From positions 308,929 through 372,928 of the forward strand of contig NZ_KE384381.1 of assembly GCF_000425465.1 (NCBI RefSeq): a stretch of 64,000 nucleotides of DNA. The letters are read 5' to 3'. Positions 15,257 to 25,146 of this stretch are shown here, in pieces. Under the pieces are notes generated by a model that was given only the letters and a program-made list of their open reading frames with translations, was not told the DNA's origin and made no database searches. A program made the translations under genes and the position numbers. Source of the stretch: Flavobacterium filum DSM 17961 (GTDB lineage: Bacteria; Bacteroidota; Bacteroidia; Flavobacteriales; Flavobacteriaceae). Within the stretch, counting starts at the first letter, position 1. Each line of letters opens with the position of its first letter.

Positions 15257-17737
15257 ATGAAACACTTCGTTTTATTCTTCCTTTTTTACTCAATTGTTGC
15301 ACAAGCACAATTTAGAGTTAACGGAATTATAAAAGATGATGTAACCAAAAAACCATTGCCATTTGCCACGATTCAATCTTCATCCGGAAGAACAACTATT
15401 GCAGATGTAACCGGAAAATTTGAACTGATTACATCAACACCGGGTGAGAAAATGGTTGTTTCTTATTTGAACCGAAAAAGCAAAGAATTTATTATTGATA
15501 AAACAATTCATTTATCAATATTTTTATCGAAAACCCCAAATTTAAATCCAATTGAATTAAAGAAACAAGAAGAAGAATCAAAAGCTTTTACGCAAAAGGT
15601 TTTTTCATTAAGTAATCAAAATAATCCCAAAAAAAAGCTTTCAGACTTTCAATTTAAAGGCTACAACAAAATTGTTGTTACCGCACATGCAGACTCTATT
15701 AAAGGAAAAATTGATACGATTATCAAACACCAAAAAACAAAAATTGATTCAACCGATTTAAAATTAAAAAGATTAATAAGCAAACAACATTTTTTTGTTA
15801 CTGAAAAAGTTTCTTTGTTTCAGTTTAGCAACTTAAAATTTAAAGAAACGGTCTTAGGCTCTCAAATGTCGGGTTTTAAAAGTCCGATTTATGAAATTAT
15901 TGGTTTTAACCTTCAATCCTATTCTGTTTATGAACCTCGTTATGAACTGTTAGAAACTAAATATGTAAATCCGATTTCTACATCTGGATTACGCGATTAT
16001 GATTTTGAATTGTTAGATACAATAACTTTTTATAATCGAAAAACGGCTTTGGTTCATTTTAAAAATAAAAAAGAAATCAATAAAAAAGGGTTAGAAGGCT
16101 TACTTTATATTGACATCGGAAATTATGCTATTGCAAAAGCCATAATGCGGGTTAGAGGTATAATCGATTTAACTGCAGTCCATGAATTTGAGTATCTATC
16201 AGACGAAAATTTATGGTTTCCATCCAGTTACGAATTAAAAATTGTGAAAGGGAAAAATGATGACCCAATAAAAATACTAGGCGGAACCATTGAATTTGAA
16301 GGAGAATACGATGAATTGGGCACCAAACGAGAAAAAAAAGCCTCCGATTTTACCTATCTTCATTCCAAAACATTCTTTTATGATCAAAAAATTAACCAAT
16401 CTATTTCTATTGATAGAAATTCTGTAGCCATTGAAATTAGTGAAGAGGCTGCAAAAAAAGATACTGCATTTTGGATACAAAACAGAAAAGAATATTTTAC
16501 AAAAAGAGACCGAAATACGTTTGCTGTAAAAGACAGTTTAGCCTTTTTTAAAGGAATTAATGCCAAACTTTTCTTCGGAAGAAAAATTATAAACGGTTAT
16601 TTACCGGTTAAATTTTTTGATTTTGACTTGCGTTATTTAATTAGTTACAACAATTATGAAGGATTTCGATTTGGCATTGGCGGGGTGACCAACGAACGTT
16701 TTTCAAAAAAATACAAATTTGATGGTTACCTAGCTTATGGACTAAAAGATGAAGAACTAAAGTATCATATTGGTGCTGCCACTCGATTAGGTGATTTTTC
16801 TAACACATGGTTAGGTTTTTCATATACTGATGATGTTCAGGAGATTGGTAGTACAAAGTTTAATATAGACAAAAGACCATTTAAAATTTATGACCCACGC
16901 CCAATCAACGTGAGTACGTTTTACCATCATCAAACGTGGAAAGCCTCTATTGAAACCAATTTTTTACCCAAAACAGAAAGTATTTGGCAAGTTAATCACT
17001 CTCGAATTGAGCCTTTATTTGATTATGCCTTTTTTGATGGTCAAAAGTTGATTTCAAACTTTTATATGACAACGGCTTCTGTTTCCATTCAATGGAATCC
17101 TTTTAGTGATTATATGCACACTCCAAACGGAAAAATTGAAATCGAAAAAAGGTTTCCAAAATTTACGTTTCAATTTACAGAATCGCTTCCTGAAGTTTTG
17201 AATAGTGATTTTGAATTTGGTAAAATAGATTGTCGAATAGAATATGAAAAAAAATATGTCAACGGACAAAAATCTTCTTTTTTGTTTCAAGGTGGAATGG
17301 CTTTTGGAGATGTTCCTTTGACACATTTATACAATAACTCACCAAATAATTTAGACAAAGAAGCTCTTCTTCAACGCCTCACAGTAGCCGGTAAAAACAG
17401 TTTTGAAACCATGCGTTTTAATGAATTTTTTTCAAGTAGATACATCATGTTTCACTTCAAACACGGTTTTAAAAGAGTTGAATTATTCAATAAAATAAAA
17501 CCTACACTTGTATTGGTTAGCCGAATGGCTTGGGGTGAAATGGAAAAACCTGAACAACATGTTGGTTTATTTTACAAAACCCTCAACGAAGGCTATTTTG
17601 AATCGGGAATTGAATTGAATCAAATTTTTAAGGGACTGGGTTTAGCCGGATTTTATCGATATGGACCCAACCAATTAAGTCGATTTGAAGACAATATCGC
17701 CATCAAAATTTCATTTAATTTAGATTTAGGATTGTAA
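15257..17737 (+). CDS. DUF5686 and carboxypeptidase-regulatory-like domain outer-membrane protein
   Basis: 826 residues. Signal peptide MKHFVLFFLFYSIVAQAQ, then a CarboxypepD_reg-like beta domain (VNGIIKDDVTKKPLPFATI, TIADVTGKF) typical of the plug-proximal part of Bacteroidota outer-membrane proteins, and a long region matching DUF5686, rich in amphipathic strands (FGIGGVTNERFSKKYKFDG, LGFSYTDD) and ending in a barrel-like strand (FNLDLGL). Probably an outer-membrane protein; lacks the TonB-dependent receptor plug. No ligand can be inferred. Stands alone between a terminator and the promoter of the MMPL gene. Confidence 0.85.
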   Translation: MKHFVLFFLFYSIVAQAQFRVNGIIKDDVTKKPLPFATIQSSSGRTTIADVTGKFELITSTPGEKMVVSYLNRKSKEFIIDKTIHLSIFLSKTPNLNPIELKKQEEESKAFTQKVFSLSNQNNPKKKLSDFQFKGYNKIVVTAHADSIKGKIDTIIKHQKTKIDSTDLKLKRLISKQHFFVTEKVSLFQFSNLKFKETVLGSQMSGFKSPIYEIIGFNLQSYSVYEPRYELLETKYVNPISTSGLRDYDFELLDTITFYNRKTALVHFKNKKEINKKGLEGLLYIDIGNYAIAKAIMRVRGIIDLTAVHEFEYLSDENLWFPSSYELKIVKGKNDDPIKILGGTIEFEGEYDELGTKREKKASDFTYLHSKTFFYDQKINQSISIDRNSVAIEISEEAAKKDTAFWIQNRKEYFTKRDRNTFAVKDSLAFFKGINAKLFFGRKIINGYLPVKFFDFDLRYLISYNNYEGFRFGIGGVTNERFSKKYKFDGYLAYGLKDEELKYHIGAATRLGDFSNTWLGFSYTDDVQEIGSTKFNIDKRPFKIYDPRPINVSTFYHHQTWKASIETNFLPKTESIWQVNHSRIEPLFDYAFFDGQKLISNFYMTTASVSIQWNPFSDYMHTPNGKIEIEKRFPKFTFQFTESLPEVLNSDFEFGKIDCRIEYEKKYVNGQKSSFLFQGGMAFGDVPLTHLYNNSPNNLDKEALLQRLTVAGKNSFETMRFNEFFSSRYIMFHFKHGFKRVELFNKIKPTLVLVSRMAWGEMEKPEQHVGLFYKTLNEGYFESGIELNQIFKGLGLAGFYRYGPNQLSRFEDNIAIKISFNLDLGL

Positions 17738-17814
17738 TACGATTAGTCAAAGCTATTTTGTCAAAAAAATGAATATAAATCTTTCTTTATATTCTTACTT
17801 CATATTGAAATGAT

Positions 17815-17822
17815 TACCTTTG
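17815..17822 (+). promoter_or_regulatory. Putative -7 element for the MMPL transporter gene
   Basis: TACCTTTG 19 bases before the ATG at 17842. Confidence 0.5.
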
Positions 17823-17841
17823 CAGGCGATAAAATTTGACT

Positions 17842-20253
17842 ATGAATAAATGGTTTAGCGTTGGTTTTTGGGAATCAGTTGCACGAATTATTTTAAGAAA
17901 CAGAATTACAATTCTAATCCTAATTTTTCTATTAACAGTGTTTTTAGCACTACAATGGAAAAATATGCGATTTACTTACACCGAAGCAAATCTACTACCG
18001 GATCATCATGAAGTTAACGAACAATATAAAGCGTTTTTAGATAAATTTGGTGAGGAAGGAAATTTGATTGTTATTGGTGTTAACGACAATACTTTTTTCA
18101 ATCCCAACCATTTTGACGCTTGGAAAAAGTTGATTGATAAACTAGACCAATCCAAAGAAGTTGAACTGATTATATCGGTTGACAAACTCAAAACGTTACA
18201 AAAAAACGAAAGCAAAGAAATATTTGATTTAGTTGACTTTTTTGACAAAAGCAAAATTTCCGATTCATCCTATCTCGATAAAAAACACAAAGAACTTCTT
18301 CAGGATTTACCTTTTTATGAGCAACTTCTTTTTAGTAAAAAATCAGGATCTATTCGTGCCGCAATATATTTGGATAAAAAAATTGTCAACACGAGTATTC
18401 GAAAAATTTTCATTGAAAAAGAGCTTATTCCAGAAGTAGAAGCATTTGAAGAACAAACCGGAATTGATTTGAAAGTTTCCGGAATGCCCTATATCAGAAC
18501 CTTAAATTCTCAAAACATTGTTGACGAAATTGGAATTTTTATTGGAGCGGCGTTATTGATTACCTCTTTGATTTTCTTTTTCTTTTTCAGAAGTTTCAGA
18601 GCTACTTTCATTTCGATGTGTGTGGTAATTATTGGCGTAATGTGGGCTTTTGGAACATTAGGATTATTAGGGTTTGAGATCACCGTTTTAACCGCAATTA
18701 TTCCTCCGTTAATCATTGTGATTGGTATTCCGAATTGTATTTTTTTGATAAACAAATACCAACAAGAAGTCAAAAAACACGGCAATCAGGCAAAATCTTT
18801 ACAACGAGTGGTTTCTAAAATAGGAAACGCTACGTTAATGACCAATTTAACAACTGCAGCAGGTTTTGCCACTTTTATTGTTACGGACAGCGAATTACTG
18901 ACTGAATTTGGAATAATAGCTTCAATCAACATCATACTACTTTTCATTTTGTGTTTGTTGATTATTCCAATCATTTATAGTTTTATGCCGTTGCCAAAAG
19001 ACAAACATTTGGAGCACCTTAATAAAACGTATACAACCACTTTTGTCAATTGGATTGAAAAAACAGTAAAGAATAAAAGTATAACCATTTATGCTACTTC
19101 CATTGTTTTATTAGTAGTTAGTATTATTGGTATTTATCTCATTCGAATTTCAGGAAGTTTAATTGAAGATATGCCCAAAAAAGCGGGGTTCTTTAAAGAT
19201 ATCGTGTTTTTTGAAAAAGAATTTGATGGTGTTATGCCATTGGAAATCATGATTGATACCAAAAGAAAAAAAGGAGTGATGAAGCTTTCAACCTTAAAAA
19301 AAATGGAGGAAGTACAAGAAATCATTAATGAAATTCCTGAACTCTCAAAACCGGTATCCATTGTAAATGTTGTAAAATACTCTAAACAAGCTTACTATAA
19401 CGGTAATCCTGATTATTACGAATTACCAACAGCTCAAGAGCAAAGTTTCATTTTGTCGTATGCCAAAAATTCGACCAAAAACAATAAAGAGAATTTCATG
19501 AAAAGCTATGTGGATTCAACAGGGCAATATGCTCGAATTACCACATTTATGAAAGACATTGGTACCGATAAAATGGAAAAAATCGAAGAAAAATTGTGGG
19601 ATAAAATCAACAAAGTTTTTCCTCCTGAACAATTTACGGTTACCTTAACGGGAAAGGCTTTGGTTTTTCAAAAAGGAACTTCCTACTTGGTAAACAATCT
19701 TGTATTATCACTGCTGTTTGCCATCTTTTTGATTTCTTTATTTATGGCTTACTTGTTCCGTTCGTTTAAAATGATTGTCATTTCACTTATTCCAAATTTA
19801 CTTCCGCTAATCGTTACAGCGGGTTTAATGGGATATTTAGGTGTTCCCATCAAGCCATCAACTATTTTGGTTTTTAGTATTGCTTTTGGAATTTCGGTAG
19901 ATGATACGATTCACTTTTTAGCAAAATACCGTCAAGAATTACAGGCCAACAATTGGAAAATCAGAAAATCTGTCTTTAATGCATTGAGAGAAACTGGGGT
20001 GAGCATGTTTTACACTTCAATCGTATTGTTTTTCGGATTCTCTGTATTTATGATTTCCAGTTTTGGAGGAACAGTTGCCTTGGGCGGACTAGTATCTGCA
20101 ACACTTTTATTTGCAATGCTTTCCAACTTATTATTATTACCGGCACTTTTGTTATCGTTAGAAAAAACAATTGCCAATGAGGAAGAATTTTTACCTCCAT
20201 CTATTGATATTTTAGTAGAAGAAGACGAAATTGATTCTCAACCTAAACCATAA
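17842..20253 (+). CDS. MMPL/RND family transporter (hydrophobe exporter type)
   Basis: 803 residues with the duplicated RND layout: helix about 25-45, large periplasmic domain, five helices (about 225-390), helix about 415-435, second periplasmic domain, and five C-terminal helices (about 625-775). ISVDDTIHFLAKYR in the second membrane block is the typical proton-relay region of MMPL and sterol-sensing-domain exporters. Members move lipids or other hydrophobic molecules, here presumably across the inner membrane; no partner protein is encoded nearby. ATG at 17842 preferred over TTG at 17836. Confidence 0.87.
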   Translation: MNKWFSVGFWESVARIILRNRITILILIFLLTVFLALQWKNMRFTYTEANLLPDHHEVNEQYKAFLDKFGEEGNLIVIGVNDNTFFNPNHFDAWKKLIDKLDQSKEVELIISVDKLKTLQKNESKEIFDLVDFFDKSKISDSSYLDKKHKELLQDLPFYEQLLFSKKSGSIRAAIYLDKKIVNTSIRKIFIEKELIPEVEAFEEQTGIDLKVSGMPYIRTLNSQNIVDEIGIFIGAALLITSLIFFFFFRSFRATFISMCVVIIGVMWAFGTLGLLGFEITVLTAIIPPLIIVIGIPNCIFLINKYQQEVKKHGNQAKSLQRVVSKIGNATLMTNLTTAAGFATFIVTDSELLTEFGIIASINIILLFILCLLIIPIIYSFMPLPKDKHLEHLNKTYTTTFVNWIEKTVKNKSITIYATSIVLLVVSIIGIYLIRISGSLIEDMPKKAGFFKDIVFFEKEFDGVMPLEIMIDTKRKKGVMKLSTLKKMEEVQEIINEIPELSKPVSIVNVVKYSKQAYYNGNPDYYELPTAQEQSFILSYAKNSTKNNKENFMKSYVDSTGQYARITTFMKDIGTDKMEKIEEKLWDKINKVFPPEQFTVTLTGKALVFQKGTSYLVNNLVLSLLFAIFLISLFMAYLFRSFKMIVISLIPNLLPLIVTAGLMGYLGVPIKPSTILVFSIAFGISVDDTIHFLAKYRQELQANNWKIRKSVFNALRETGVSMFYTSIVLFFGFSVFMISSFGGTVALGGLVSATLLFAMLSNLLLLPALLLSLEKTIANEEEFLPPSIDILVEEDEIDSQPKP

Positions 20254-20269
20254 AAAAAATTATATCTAG

Positions 20270-20277
20270 TATATTTG
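20270..20277 (+). promoter_or_regulatory. Putative asnS -7 element
   Basis: TATATTTG 20 bases before the asnS ATG. Confidence 0.5.
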
Positions 20278-20297
20278 TATTGTAAATTTTAAGCACC

Positions 20298-21734
20298 ATG
20301 AAAAAGCAGTTTAAAGTAGTTGAATTACTAACAAGCACCCCACTATTATCAGAAGTAAAAGTAAACGGATGGGTAAGAACTTTTAGAAACAATCAGTTTA
20401 TAGCCTTGAATGATGGCTCTACCATTAATAATATCCAATGTGTTGTAGATTTTGAAAATACTTCAGAAGAAATATTAAAAAGAATCACAACCGGTGCGGC
20501 CGTTTCACTTACCGGTACTTTAGCAGAAAGTAAGGGAGCAGGACAAAAAGTTGAAGTTCAGGTGGCAACGATAGAAATTCTTGGCGATTCAGATGCAGAA
20601 AAATACCCAATGCAACCAAAGAAACATTCGCTTGAATTTTTAAGAGAAAATGCTCATTTACGTATCAGAACAAATGCTTTTGGTGCGATTATGAGAGTTC
20701 GTTCAACTCTAGCATTTGCCGTACATCAATATTTTCAAGAAAAAGGTTTTTTCTATGTGAATACACCAATTGTAACCGGTTCTGATGCAGAAGGTGCGGG
20801 TGAGATGTTTAAAGTAACAGCGTTACCTTTTGATAATACACCAAGAACCGAAGAAGGAAAAGTGAATTATAAAGAAGACTTTTTTGGCAAAGAAACCAAT
20901 CTTACCGTTTCCGGACAATTGGAAGCCGAAACGTATGCAATGGCATTAGGTCAGGTGTATACATTTGGACCAACTTTTAGAGCTGAAAATTCAAATACCT
21001 CTCGTCATTTGGCAGAATTTTGGATGATTGAACCTGAAGTAGCATTTAATGATTTGGCCGCCAATATGGATTTGGCGGAAGATTTCATCAAATATGTAAT
21101 CAACTATACGGTAAACAAACACCAAGATGATTTAAAGTTTTTGGAGCAACGTTTAATAGACGAAGAAAAAAACAAACCTCAAGCAGAACGCAGTGAAATG
21201 AGTTTGTTGGAGAAATTAAATTTTGTTTTAGAAAACAATTTTAAACGTGTTTCTTATACTGAAGCGATTGATATTTTAAGGGATTCTACACCAAACAAAA
21301 AGAAAAAATTTCAATATTTAATTGAAGAGTGGGGTGCTGATTTGCAAAGTGAGCACGAACGCTTTTTGGTTGAAAAACATTTTAAATGTCCGGTAATTTT
21401 GTTTGACTATCCTGCAAAAATTAAAGCGTTTTATATGCGTTTAAATGAAGATGGAAAAACGGTTCGTGCTATGGATATTTTATTCCCGGGAATTGGAGAA
21501 ATTGTAGGTGGTTCTCAAAGAGAAGAGCGATATGATGTATTGATTGAAAAAATGAAAGCTCTAGGAATTGACGAAAAAGAACTTTGGTGGTATTTAGACA
21601 CCCGAAGATTTGGAACCGCTGTTCATTCCGGTTTTGGTTTAGGATTTGAACGTTTGGTGCTTTTTGTAACGGGAATGACCAATATTCGTGATGTTATTCC
21701 TTTTCCGAGAACACCGCAGAATGCAGAATTCTAA
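20298..21734 (+). CDS. asnS: Asparaginyl-tRNA synthetase
   Basis: 478 residues. N-terminal OB-fold anticodon-binding domain ([20 protein letters not shown]), then the class II core: [21 protein letters not shown] (motif 2; read here in two parts, the NTSRHLAEF segment being asparagine-specific) and [16 protein letters not shown] (motif 3), ending in DVIPFPRTP. Charges tRNA-Asn directly with asparagine. Followed by an inverted repeat and then rpoN. Confidence 0.97.
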   Translation: MKKQFKVVELLTSTPLLSEVKVNGWVRTFRNNQFIALNDGSTINNIQCVVDFENTSEEILKRITTGAAVSLTGTLAESKGAGQKVEVQVATIEILGDSDAEKYPMQPKKHSLEFLRENAHLRIRTNAFGAIMRVRSTLAFAVHQYFQEKGFFYVNTPIVTGSDAEGAGEMFKVTALPFDNTPRTEEGKVNYKEDFFGKETNLTVSGQLEAETYAMALGQVYTFGPTFRAENSNTSRHLAEFWMIEPEVAFNDLAANMDLAEDFIKYVINYTVNKHQDDLKFLEQRLIDEEKNKPQAERSEMSLLEKLNFVLENNFKRVSYTEAIDILRDSTPNKKKKFQYLIEEWGADLQSEHERFLVEKHFKCPVILFDYPAKIKAFYMRLNEDGKTVRAMDILFPGIGEIVGGSQREERYDVLIEKMKALGIDEKELWWYLDTRRFGTAVHSGFGLGFERLVLFVTGMTNIRDVIPFPRTPQNAEF

Positions 21735-21738
21735 ATTT

Positions 21739-21808
21739 GTTTCAAGTTTAAAGTTTCAAGTTGTTTTGATGTCAGCAACTTGAAACTTGAAACCTTAAAC
21801 TTTTAAAC
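21739..21808. repeat. Inverted repeat between asnS and rpoN, related to the sucA-sucB spacer element
   Basis: Left part GTTTAAAGTTTCAAGTT faces right part AACTTGAAACTTGAAACC (about 21778-21795) and TTAAAC, so the transcript can fold into a long hairpin. Built of the same AAGTTTCA/TGAAACTT words as 34692-34752. Confidence 0.7.
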
Positions 21809-21820
21809 AAAATTTTTAAA

Positions 21821-23284
21821 ATGTTAAAACAAAATCTACAATTCAAATTATCTCAAAAATTATCTCCTCAACAAATTCAGTTGATGAAGTTGATTCAATT
21901 ACCAACACAGGCATTTGAACAACGATTAAAAGAGGAAATGAATGAAAACCCTGCTTTGGAAGGTGGAAAAGAAGAAGATGAATATGCAGATGAATTTGAA
22001 AAAGAAGAATACGATGATTATGAAGAAGATGAATACGATCGAATTGATGCAGAAGATATAAACATTGATGAATATTTGAGTGACGACGAAACGCCTGATT
22101 ATAAATTACAAGCCAACAATTATAGTGACGATGATGACGATAGAGAAGTGCCATTTGCCGCTCCGGTTACGTTTCATCAAGATTTAATTAATCAACTCAA
22201 TACCTTTATTCTTTCTGACGAGGAAAGAGATATAGCAGAATTTTTGGTCGGAAGTATTGATGACATGGGCTATATTAGACGTTCTATTGCTGATATTGTT
22301 GATGATTTGGCGTTTACTCAAGGAATTTATACGGATGAACCCAGCGTTGAAAAAATATTGCACATCGTGCATGAGTTAGAACCGTCAGGAGTTGGAGCTA
22401 GAGACTTGCAAGAATGTTTACTTTTGCAACTTAAGCATAAAACACCTACCGAATCAGTTGATTTAGCAATTGATATTGTGGCCAATCAATTTGAACAATT
22501 TACCAAGAAACACTACGAAAAATTATTGCAAAAATATGGTGTTTCACAAGAGCAACTAAAGAAAGCCATTGAGGAAATTGAAAAATTAAATCCTAAACCC
22601 GGTGGTGCTTTTAGTGGAAACAATAAGATAGTTGAACATGTGGTGCCTGATTTTATCATTCGAATTATTGATGGCGAATTAGACTTGAACTTAAACGGAA
22701 GAAATGCACCCGAGCTGCATGTTTCAAAAGATTATCAAGACATGCTACGCACTTATAAAGATTCGAGAGACAAATCGAATGCTCAAAAAGATGCGGTTCA
22801 ATTTATCAAACAAAAATTGGATTCGGCTAAATGGTTTATTGATGCCATTCGTCAACGCCAAGAAACTTTATTTGTTACGATGAATGCCATTATGCATTAT
22901 CAACAAGAATATTTTTTAGAAGGAGATGAAACAAAGCTTCGTCCGATGATTTTGAAAGATATTGCAGACATGATTGGGCTTGATATTTCAACTGTTTCAA
23001 GAGTTGCAAACAGCAAATATGTTGAAACACCTTATGGCACAAAGCTTATCAAAGACTTTTTCTCAGAAGCGATGAAAAACGATCAAGGCGAAGATGTTTC
23101 TACCATTGAAATTAAAAAAATTCTGCAACAAGTTATTGAAGAAGAAGACAAGAAAAAACCTTTACCTGACGACCAATTGGCCGATATTTTAAAAGATAAA
23201 GGATATCCTATTGCCAGAAGAACAATTGCCAAATACCGTGAACAACTTGATATTCCTGTTGCTAGGATGAGAAAAAAAATGTAA
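21821..23284 (+). CDS. rpoN: RNA polymerase sigma-54 factor
   Basis: 487 residues. Region I is Gln/Leu-rich (LSQKLSPQQIQLMKLIQLPT), followed by a very acidic region II (Asp/Glu/Tyr, about 50-110), core-binding domain with PSGVGARDLQECLLLQL, the HTH DISTVSRVANSKY, and the C-terminal RpoN box ARRTIAKYRE at about 465-474. Sigma-54 recognises -24/-12 promoters with the help of AAA+ activators; no activator gene or convincing -24/-12 site was seen in the window. Confidence 0.96.
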   Translation: MLKQNLQFKLSQKLSPQQIQLMKLIQLPTQAFEQRLKEEMNENPALEGGKEEDEYADEFEKEEYDDYEEDEYDRIDAEDINIDEYLSDDETPDYKLQANNYSDDDDDREVPFAAPVTFHQDLINQLNTFILSDEERDIAEFLVGSIDDMGYIRRSIADIVDDLAFTQGIYTDEPSVEKILHIVHELEPSGVGARDLQECLLLQLKHKTPTESVDLAIDIVANQFEQFTKKHYEKLLQKYGVSQEQLKKAIEEIEKLNPKPGGAFSGNNKIVEHVVPDFIIRIIDGELDLNLNGRNAPELHVSKDYQDMLRTYKDSRDKSNAQKDAVQFIKQKLDSAKWFIDAIRQRQETLFVTMNAIMHYQQEYFLEGDETKLRPMILKDIADMIGLDISTVSRVANSKYVETPYGTKLIKDFFSEAMKNDQGEDVSTIEIKKILQQVIEEEDKKKPLPDDQLADILKDKGYPIARRTIAKYREQLDIPVARMRKKM

Positions 23285-23288
23285 CAAT

Positions 23289-23894
23289 TTGAAAAGGATT
23301 TTGCCTTTGTTTTCTTATGTATTCCATCCGATATTCATTTCGGTTTATGGAGGTTTGGCCTACTTTTTATTTCTCAATGAATATTTTTCGTATAAAGAAG
23401 TATTACTGTATCTTATACAAATTACACTGTTAACGGTATTAATACCGCTCTCCATTTTTTATTTATTGGTCACACTTGGCAAAATAGACAACTTAATGGC
23501 AAAACGGAAAGAAGAACGGAAAATTCCTTTTTTGGTTCATCTCATTTTACTTTATGTATTGACGCAAAAAAGTATAAGTATTGAAAATCTTCCGGAACTA
23601 TATTTCTTTTTTAATGGAGCTATTTTCAGTACAATCATTGCCTTTATTTCGTTGTATTCTAAGCACAAAATCAGTATTCATATGATTGGAATTTCATCGC
23701 TAACTGTTTTTGTGATGGGCATCAGTATTCACTATGAAATAGCCTTGATTAATACAATAGCATTACTCCTTATTTGCAATGGCTTTGTGGCTTCATCACG
23801 TTTATATATGAAAGCTCACACCACTTCGGAAATTATTCTAGGTAGTATTGCGGGTGTTTTACCACAAATTCTATTGTGGTATTTTTGGTTATAA
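23289..23894 (+). CDS. Integral membrane protein (PAP2-like topology), TTG start
   Basis: 201 residues, six predicted helices. The frame opens with TTG at 23289, four bases after the rpoN stop, giving KRILPLFSYVFHPIFISVYGGLAYF; there is no in-frame ATG early enough to keep the first helix, so a TTG start coupled to rpoN is the best reading. The C-terminal part (SSRLYMKAHTTSEIILGSIAGVLPQ) resembles the last motif of PAP2-type phosphatases (SR..H...D), but the Asp is replaced and earlier motifs are missing, so activity is doubtful. Overlaps the convergent PorT-like gene by 6 bases. Confidence 0.72.
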   Translation: MKRILPLFSYVFHPIFISVYGGLAYFLFLNEYFSYKEVLLYLIQITLLTVLIPLSIFYLLVTLGKIDNLMAKRKEERKIPFLVHLILLYVLTQKSISIENLPELYFFFNGAIFSTIIAFISLYSKHKISIHMIGISSLTVFVMGISIHYEIALINTIALLLICNGFVASSRLYMKAHTTSEIILGSIAGVLPQILLWYFWL

Positions 23895-24575
23895 AATATA
23901 AAATTGCAACCCTAGATTAAGAGTTCTTAAATCAATAGAAGAATCATTTAACTTTGCCTTGTTATTAAAAATTGGATTCAGTCCATAATAGGCATAAAAA
24001 TTCCAAGTGTTGTAACCGGTAGCAAGATAAACACCATACTGAAATTTTGTAAAATGATTGCTATTAGCAATTTTATAATCTATTGTATTTGATAAAAAGT
24101 TAGATTGATTCAATAACATATAACTCAACTTAAAACCTGCATAAAGTCTAAAAAATTTGTGGCTTTGCGGAGTTGATGTCCTATACCTGAATTCAATTGG
24201 AAGATCTACATTCAAAAAGTAAAATTTATTTTTATTATAGTCAAATCCATCCTCAATAATAGAATATAAAATTCCATTATCTCCTTTTGAAATCAACAAA
24301 TCTTGATTAAATGATTGGTAGGTAAATCCTGCACCAGCAGCAATAGCATACGTTCTTTGTTTGTTTATTGGCATATCGCGAAGAAAACCAAATTGCAATC
24401 CTGTTGAGAATTTATTTTGGGTTAAACCATTTGGTTTATTTTGCAATATATTATAGGCTATTCCAACATAAAATTGATCTTCACGATAGTTTAAATCTAA
24501 TTTTTTTGCATACGGAATTGTATCTTGAGCCCATACTGAAAGTGAGAGTAACCAGAAAAATAAAATCCTAATCAT
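23889..24575 (-). CDS. PorT-family outer-membrane beta-barrel protein
   Basis: 228 residues from ATG at 24575. Signal peptide MIRILFFWLLSLSVWAQ, then about eight amphipathic strands (FYVGIAYNILQ, TGLQFGFLRDMP, YAIAAGAGFTYQS, LPIEFRYR, RLYAGFKLSYML, FQYGVYLATGYN, LRTLNLGLQFYIL), the pattern of PorT-like proteins; the true PorT/SprT is required for type IX secretion and gliding. Whether this is that protein or a paralogue cannot be settled. It lies directly downstream of the exbB/exbD operon but has its own -7 element. Confidence 0.75.
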   Translation of the reverse strand: MIRILFFWLLSLSVWAQDTIPYAKKLDLNYREDQFYVGIAYNILQNKPNGLTQNKFSTGLQFGFLRDMPINKQRTYAIAAGAGFTYQSFNQDLLISKGDNGILYSIIEDGFDYNKNKFYFLNVDLPIEFRYRTSTPQSHKFFRLYAGFKLSYMLLNQSNFLSNTIDYKIANSNHFTKFQYGVYLATGYNTWNFYAYYGLNPIFNNKAKLNDSSIDLRTLNLGLQFYIL

Positions 24576-24602
24576 AACATCGATTTTTGAAATATAAAAA
24601 TA

Positions 24603-24610
24603 CAAAAATA
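24603..24610 (-). promoter_or_regulatory. Putative -7 element for the PorT-like gene, inside the upstream terminator tail
   Basis: Minus-strand TATTTTTG coincides with the T-run that follows the exbD terminator hairpin. Confidence 0.45.
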
Positions 24611-24632
24611 GCCACGCATATACGTGGCTATT
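24603..24632 (-). terminator. Terminator of the exbB-exbD operon
   Basis: Perfect 10-base stem AATAGCCACG / CGTGGCTATT (24607-24616 / 24623-24632), 6-base loop, followed on the minus strand by TTTTTG. Confidence 0.85.
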
Positions 24633-24654
24633 CTTTAAAAAAGTTTCTTATTTC

Positions 24655-25128
24655 TTAATCAACTACACTACCTTTAGTTGTAGTATAATTGATTTTAAGT
24701 GCATCCATTTTTCTTAACTCTTGTTTGATTTCTCCAACCAATCCCATTTTTACTTCTTTATCTACTTTTAATGAAGTAGTTAAAACTTTTTCTAATTCAG
24801 GATTTCTTGAAGCCCTTTCAGCTAAAATAAATGTTTTGATATCTGATACTTCAGAAAGGCGATCATTCAATTGAATTTTTGCTCCTTCTCCGTATTTTTT
24901 TCTGTATTTCTCGTGAGGTTTACCTGCGAAAATAAACATTACACGATCCTTTTTTTCAAGTTTAGTTACCTGATCAGCTTTGGGCAAACTATTCTGAATC
25001 AACAAATCATTATCTTTTAACACAGTAGCTACCATGAAAAAGAATAACAACATGAATACAATATCAGGCAAAGAAGCTGTTGAAATCGCTGGAACGTCTC
25101 CTCCTTTTTTCTTTTTAAATTTAGACAT
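24655..25128 (-). CDS. exbD: Biopolymer transport protein ExbD (second copy)
   Basis: 157 residues. Basic cytoplasmic start KFKKKKGGD, one transmembrane helix with PDIVFMLLFFFMVATVL where Asp22 is the conserved proton-relay Asp of ExbD/TolR, then a periplasmic domain. Forms the ion-driven ExbB-ExbD motor that energises TonB. Last gene of the operon, 18 bases after the other exbD. The pair of different ExbDs is typical of Flavobacterium, where exbD2 has been studied in F. psychrophilum. Confidence 0.92.
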   Translation of the reverse strand: MSKFKKKKGGDVPAISTASLPDIVFMLLFFFMVATVLKDNDLLIQNSLPKADQVTKLEKKDRVMFIFAGKPHEKYRKKYGEGAKIQLNDRLSEVSDIKTFILAERASRNPELEKVLTTSLKVDKEVKMGLVGEIKQELRKMDALKINYTTTKGSVVD

Positions 25129-25146
25129 AGTTCTAAAATTTACAAA

